From JBCDGZ01 sp038750655 (lineage in GTDB: Bacteria > Bacteroidota > Bacteroidia > Chitinophagales > Saprospiraceae): a stretch of DNA of 16,996 bases. The DNA lies in NCBI GenBank assembly GCA_038750655.1, contig JBCDGZ010000151.1:1-16996 (forward strand), read 5' to 3'. The notes under the pieces are model-generated. The model was given only the letters and a program-made list of their open reading frames with translations. It did no database searches and was not told the origin of the DNA. The position numbers were made by a program, and so were the translations under genes. Below are positions 14,890 through 16,996 of this stretch, piece by piece (positions within the stretch are counted from its first letter, which is position 1; every line of letters begins with the position of its first letter).

Positions 14890-16996
14890 TAATTTTTCAG
14901 TTTGACAAATTTTATGGAATCAATCATGCGATCCGCTGAAAATACATTGAGGAGGTATATCCCAGTTTCTATACCATCCAATGGAATCTCAAAAGTACCT
15001 TGATCAGGTACCCGGCTAGTCATGACCACCTGTCCTAGCATATTACTGACCACATAAGAAACATTTCCTAAATTATTAGGCTGCGGTAGGCTTACAGTCA
15101 AAATATCGGTAACAGGATTGGGAAAAGCGTTTATCTTTCCCAAGAACAAATCCTCCGTTGCATTCGACATCAGATCAGGTAATCCACAAGGAGAGTATTC
15201 GGCAGTATCAGGACTTACACCCAATGAAACAAAATCAAAATAGACTTCATTACCGGCAAAGTTATCAACCGCTCTATCGAGGTAAATCCAAATGTCTAAA
15301 AAGGCTTCTCTATCAAAATCGCCCAGGTTGGTCGCATCGAATTCAAAGGTTAGATTAGAGTACCCGGTCAGATCGCCTATAATGGTCTGCGTCAGCAGGT
15401 CTGTTCTAAAATCTGCTGTACCGTCTCTGGAACGAAGCAGTACACCTAGCTCTACATCTTCAGCACTACGTGCTCGGATATTTACAAATGGATTGTCATT
15501 GATGAGCCCAATATTCAATCCGTTTCCATCTAGTGGATCGAGGGCAAGTGGACGAAAGGCTTGTAATGGACTTCCTGTAGGGTCTATGACTTCTATTTTT
15601 ACTTCTTCGCAAGTATCATCTACGGTTATACTCAGCCGATCCACATCACTTCCCGTAAATACGGTTGGATCATCTGTGTTCCAATTTTCTACCCAATTCT
15701 GAGGAACGACCTCAAAAATGCAACTGGAATTTTGGCTGGAATCGGGTGTAGTACCGATGACGATATGATCGATGTACAGCTCGTTTCCGGCAAAGTTTTC
15801 TACTCCCCTATCTAAGTAAAACCACATATCTCTTAAATCGGTGGGGTCAAAACCAGCTAGATCCGTATCGCTCCACGAAAGGGTGAATTCGGTCCATTGG
15901 TCAAGCCCTGCGGGTACGACGATACTCTTGCGGTCACTGCGCTCGTTGGTCGTCCCTTCTCCTGATCGGAATAAAATATCGATAGTTATTTCCTCAAGAG
16001 AACTTACTCTAAATGTAGTGTTAACCAGACCTTCGATATTGGTAATGGGTGCGCCAGTGGGGGCTGTTGCAACGACTTGATAAGCGTTAAATCCGGGTAA
16101 TGGAGCGGCATTGGGGTCCGCAACCGAGAGTAATAAGACCTCGCAGAGGGTGTCTAAATTGAAATTCGTAACCGCAGCTGCCGTACTTCCCGTATTTATG
16201 GACGTCAAAGAATCACCGGTGAAATATTCCTCGAAACTTGCCGGTTGAGTAAACGAAGTGCAGGGCGAATTTCTGTTCGCATCGGCTTCACCACCTACCA
16301 CGATGTGATCAATGTAGATTTCATTCCCCGCAAAATTCTCTACCCCTCGATCCAGATAAAACCACATATCTCTCAAATCCGTCGTTACAAATCCGCCTAA
16401 ATCCGAGGCTTCCCAGGTCAAGGTAAACTCGGTCCATTGGTCGAGCCCGGCGGGTACGGTAAAAGCCTGCCTATCGCTTCGCTCTGAGGAACTCCCCCCG
16501 CCCGAACGGAACAATACATCAATGGTCACCTCCTCTAAGGATCGAACGCGCATCGTTACATTGACATGATCCGTAATGTCTACTACCGGATTCCCTGCCC
16601 CATCATTGGTTCTAAAGATATACGCATTAAAGGAGGACAAAGGGGCACTGACTGGGTCTGTAACGCTGATGCTAAAAGCTTCACAAGTCGTATCTAATTC
16701 AATGGTGGAGACGGCGGCGGCTGAACTATTGAGATTGATGCTGGTCAAAGAATCACCGTCATAATAATCACTGATCAGGGCCTCCATCGGCCCTCCTAGC
16801 ATACAGGGCGAATTCCTGCTCGCATCGGCTTCACCACCCACTACGATATGATCAATGTAGATTTCATTCCCCGCAAAATTCTCTACCCCTCGATCCAAAT
16901 AAAACCACATATCTCTCAAATCCGTCGTTACAAATCCGCCTAAATCCGAGGCCTCCCAGGTCAAGGTAAATTCGGTCCATTGGTCGAGCCCGGCGG
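14889..16996 (-). CDS. Secreted protein of tandem ~180-residue modules with T9SS sorting domain (5' part outside window)
   Basis: The frame is open to the window edge; 701 C-terminal residues are visible. An apparent TTG start near 16964 lies inside a repeat, and the same sequence continues upstream, so the true start lies beyond the edge. The visible part is three complete modules and the end of a fourth. Each ends with a beta-strand region of the type DMWFYLDRGVENFAGNE-(I/L)YIDHI and a terminal N/Y-S-x-C. This resembles carbohydrate-binding beta-sandwich domains that end in an IYIDNI-type strand, but I cannot place the family. The last ~80 residues are a T9SS type A tail (NAFPNPVTD to KFVKLKN). 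The gene leads the visible uronate operon and overlaps the next gene by TAATG. I infer an extracellular polysaccharide-binding or -degrading role, with any catalytic domain outside the window. Confidence 0.88.
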   Translation of the reverse strand, partial: AGLDQWTEFTLTWEASDLGGFVTTDLRDMWFYLDRGVENFAGNEIYIDHIVVGGEADASRNSPCMLGGPMEALISDYYDGDSLTSINLNSSAAAVSTIELDTTCEAFSISVTDPVSAPLSSFNAYIFRTNDGAGNPVVDITDHVNVTMRVRSLEEVTIDVLFRSGGGSSSERSDRQAFTVPAGLDQWTEFTLTWEASDLGGFVTTDLRDMWFYLDRGVENFAGNEIYIDHIVVGGEADANRNSPCTSFTQPASFEEYFTGDSLTSINTGSTAAAVTNFNLDTLCEVLLLSVADPNAAPLPGFNAYQVVATAPTGAPITNIEGLVNTTFRVSSLEEITIDILFRSGEGTTNERSDRKSIVVPAGLDQWTEFTLSWSDTDLAGFDPTDLRDMWFYLDRGVENFAGNELYIDHIVIGTTPDSSQNSSCIFEVVPQNWVENWNTDDPTVFTGSDVDRLSITVDDTCEEVKIEVIDPTGSPLQAFRPLALDPLDGNGLNIGLINDNPFVNIRARSAEDVELGVLLRSRDGTADFRTDLLTQTIIGDLTGYSNLTFEFDATNLGDFDREAFLDIWIYLDRAVDNFAGNEVYFDFVSLGVSPDTAEYSPCGLPDLMSNATEDLFLGKINAFPNPVTDILTVSLPQPNNLGNVSYVVSNMLGQVVMTSRVPDQGTFEIPLDGIETGIYLLNVFSADRMIDSIKFVKLKN
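14892..15134 (-). other. T9SS type A C-terminal sorting domain (domain within the CDS)
   Basis: The last 81 residues run from INAFPNPVTDIL through YVVSNMLGQVV and the IETGIYLLNV strand to the basic end FVKLKN. This is the standard Por_Secre_tail layout and marks the modular protein for type IX secretion to the surface or medium. Confidence 0.92.
15186..15719 (-). repeat. Module D: fourth, most diverged copy of the ~180-residue unit
   Basis: The unit has 178 residues. It keeps DDTCEE, RARSAEDVELGVLLRS, IWIYLDRAVDNFAGNEVYFDF and the final EYSPC, but lacks the VPAGLDQWTEF segment of the other copies (it has GDLTGYSNLTFEF there). It sits directly before the sorting domain. Confidence 0.85.
15720..16259 (-). 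repeat. Module C: third copy of the ~180-residue unit
   Basis: The unit has 180 residues. It shares DSLTSIN, LDTLCE, SSLEEITIDILFRSGEG, ERSDR, VPAGLDQWTEFTL, DLRDMWFYLDRGVENFAGNE and a final NSSC with module B, but its DNA has diverged clearly from modules A and B. Confidence 0.9.
16260..16802 (-). repeat. Module B: second copy, 181 residues, near-identical in part to module A
   Basis: The unit is 543 nt long. Its C-terminal 193 nt (16261-16453) match 16804-16996 of module A with 8 differences by my alignment, about 96% identity, at an exact offset of 543 nt. Of these differences, one was seen to change a residue (Asn to Ser before RNSPC). Confidence 0.92.
16803..16996 (-). repeat. Module A: C-terminal 64 residues of the first visible unit
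   Basis: It begins within PAGLDQWTEF at the window edge and ends in RNSPC. The near-identity with module B probably continues past the edge. Confidence 0.88.

Noticed and set aside
15292..15702. 136-codon frame antisense to module D
   Set aside because: It is a shadow of the coding strand: the Ser/Arg-rich composition mirrors the module codons and it has no motif.
16962..16964. TTG as start of the modular secreted protein
   Set aside because: It lies inside a repeat; the same module sequence (AGLDQWTEF) continues upstream in frame to the window edge, so the gene is truncated by the window.
15186..16996. CRISPR-like or mobile-element repeat
   Set aside because: The repeats are ~540 nt, in frame, protein-coding and contiguous without spacers; they are protein modules. 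No transposase or terminal inverted repeats were seen.

Overview
The window most likely comes from a Bacteroidota chromosome, plausibly a Saprospiria/Lewinella-like marine or polymer-degrading lineage. The pointers are two large secreted proteins ending in type IX secretion (T9SS) C-terminal sorting domains, a DPNDK-type extracellular domain typical of this phylum, a lipoprotein-type TRAP binding protein, and A-rich leaders with few strong Shine-Dalgarno sites. The lineage is inferred from gene content only.

Left part (1-4147, + strand): the 3' end of an unrecognised gene (3-131), a 12-bp hairpin (167-199), a small two-helix DUF2798-type membrane protein (214-453), about 340 bases with no convincing gene, and a secreted beta-propeller protein of about 1117 residues with a T9SS tail (794-4147). 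This gene runs convergently into the rest of the window across a 56-nt gap.

Right part (4204-16996, - strand): one tightly packed operon of at least twelve genes with gaps of 46 nt or less. In transcription order: a secreted protein made of about 180-residue tandem modules with a T9SS tail (5' end outside the window), an SDR assigned as fructuronate reductase (UxuB role), mannonate dehydratase UxuA, uronate isomerase UxaC, a TRAP transporter (DctP lipoprotein, DctQ, DctM), KDG kinase KdgK, KDPG aldolase Eda, the SDR KduD, a membrane-anchored endonuclease/exonuclease/phosphatase (EEP) protein, and KduI.

Together the enzymes form a two-branch uronate route. D-glucuronate is isomerised (UxaC), reduced (UxuB-like SDR) and dehydrated (UxuA) to 2-keto-3-deoxygluconate (KDG). 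Unsaturated uronate released by polysaccharide lyases, after opening to the linear keto form, goes through KduI and KduD to the same KDG. KdgK and Eda then give pyruvate and glyceraldehyde-3-phosphate. The TRAP system would import the uronates. The modular secreted protein, whose stop codon overlaps the start of the UxuB-like gene (TAATG), would act outside the cell on the polymer. Carrying both branches points to a glucuronate-containing polymer cut by lyases. The tagaturonate enzymes UxaA/UxaB, KdgF, a regulator and SusC/SusD are not in the window.

The least explained items are the modular secreted protein (two adjacent modules about 96% identical at DNA level over 193 nt, paired cysteines), the EEP protein abutting KduD, and the hairpin directly in front of the DUF2798 gene.
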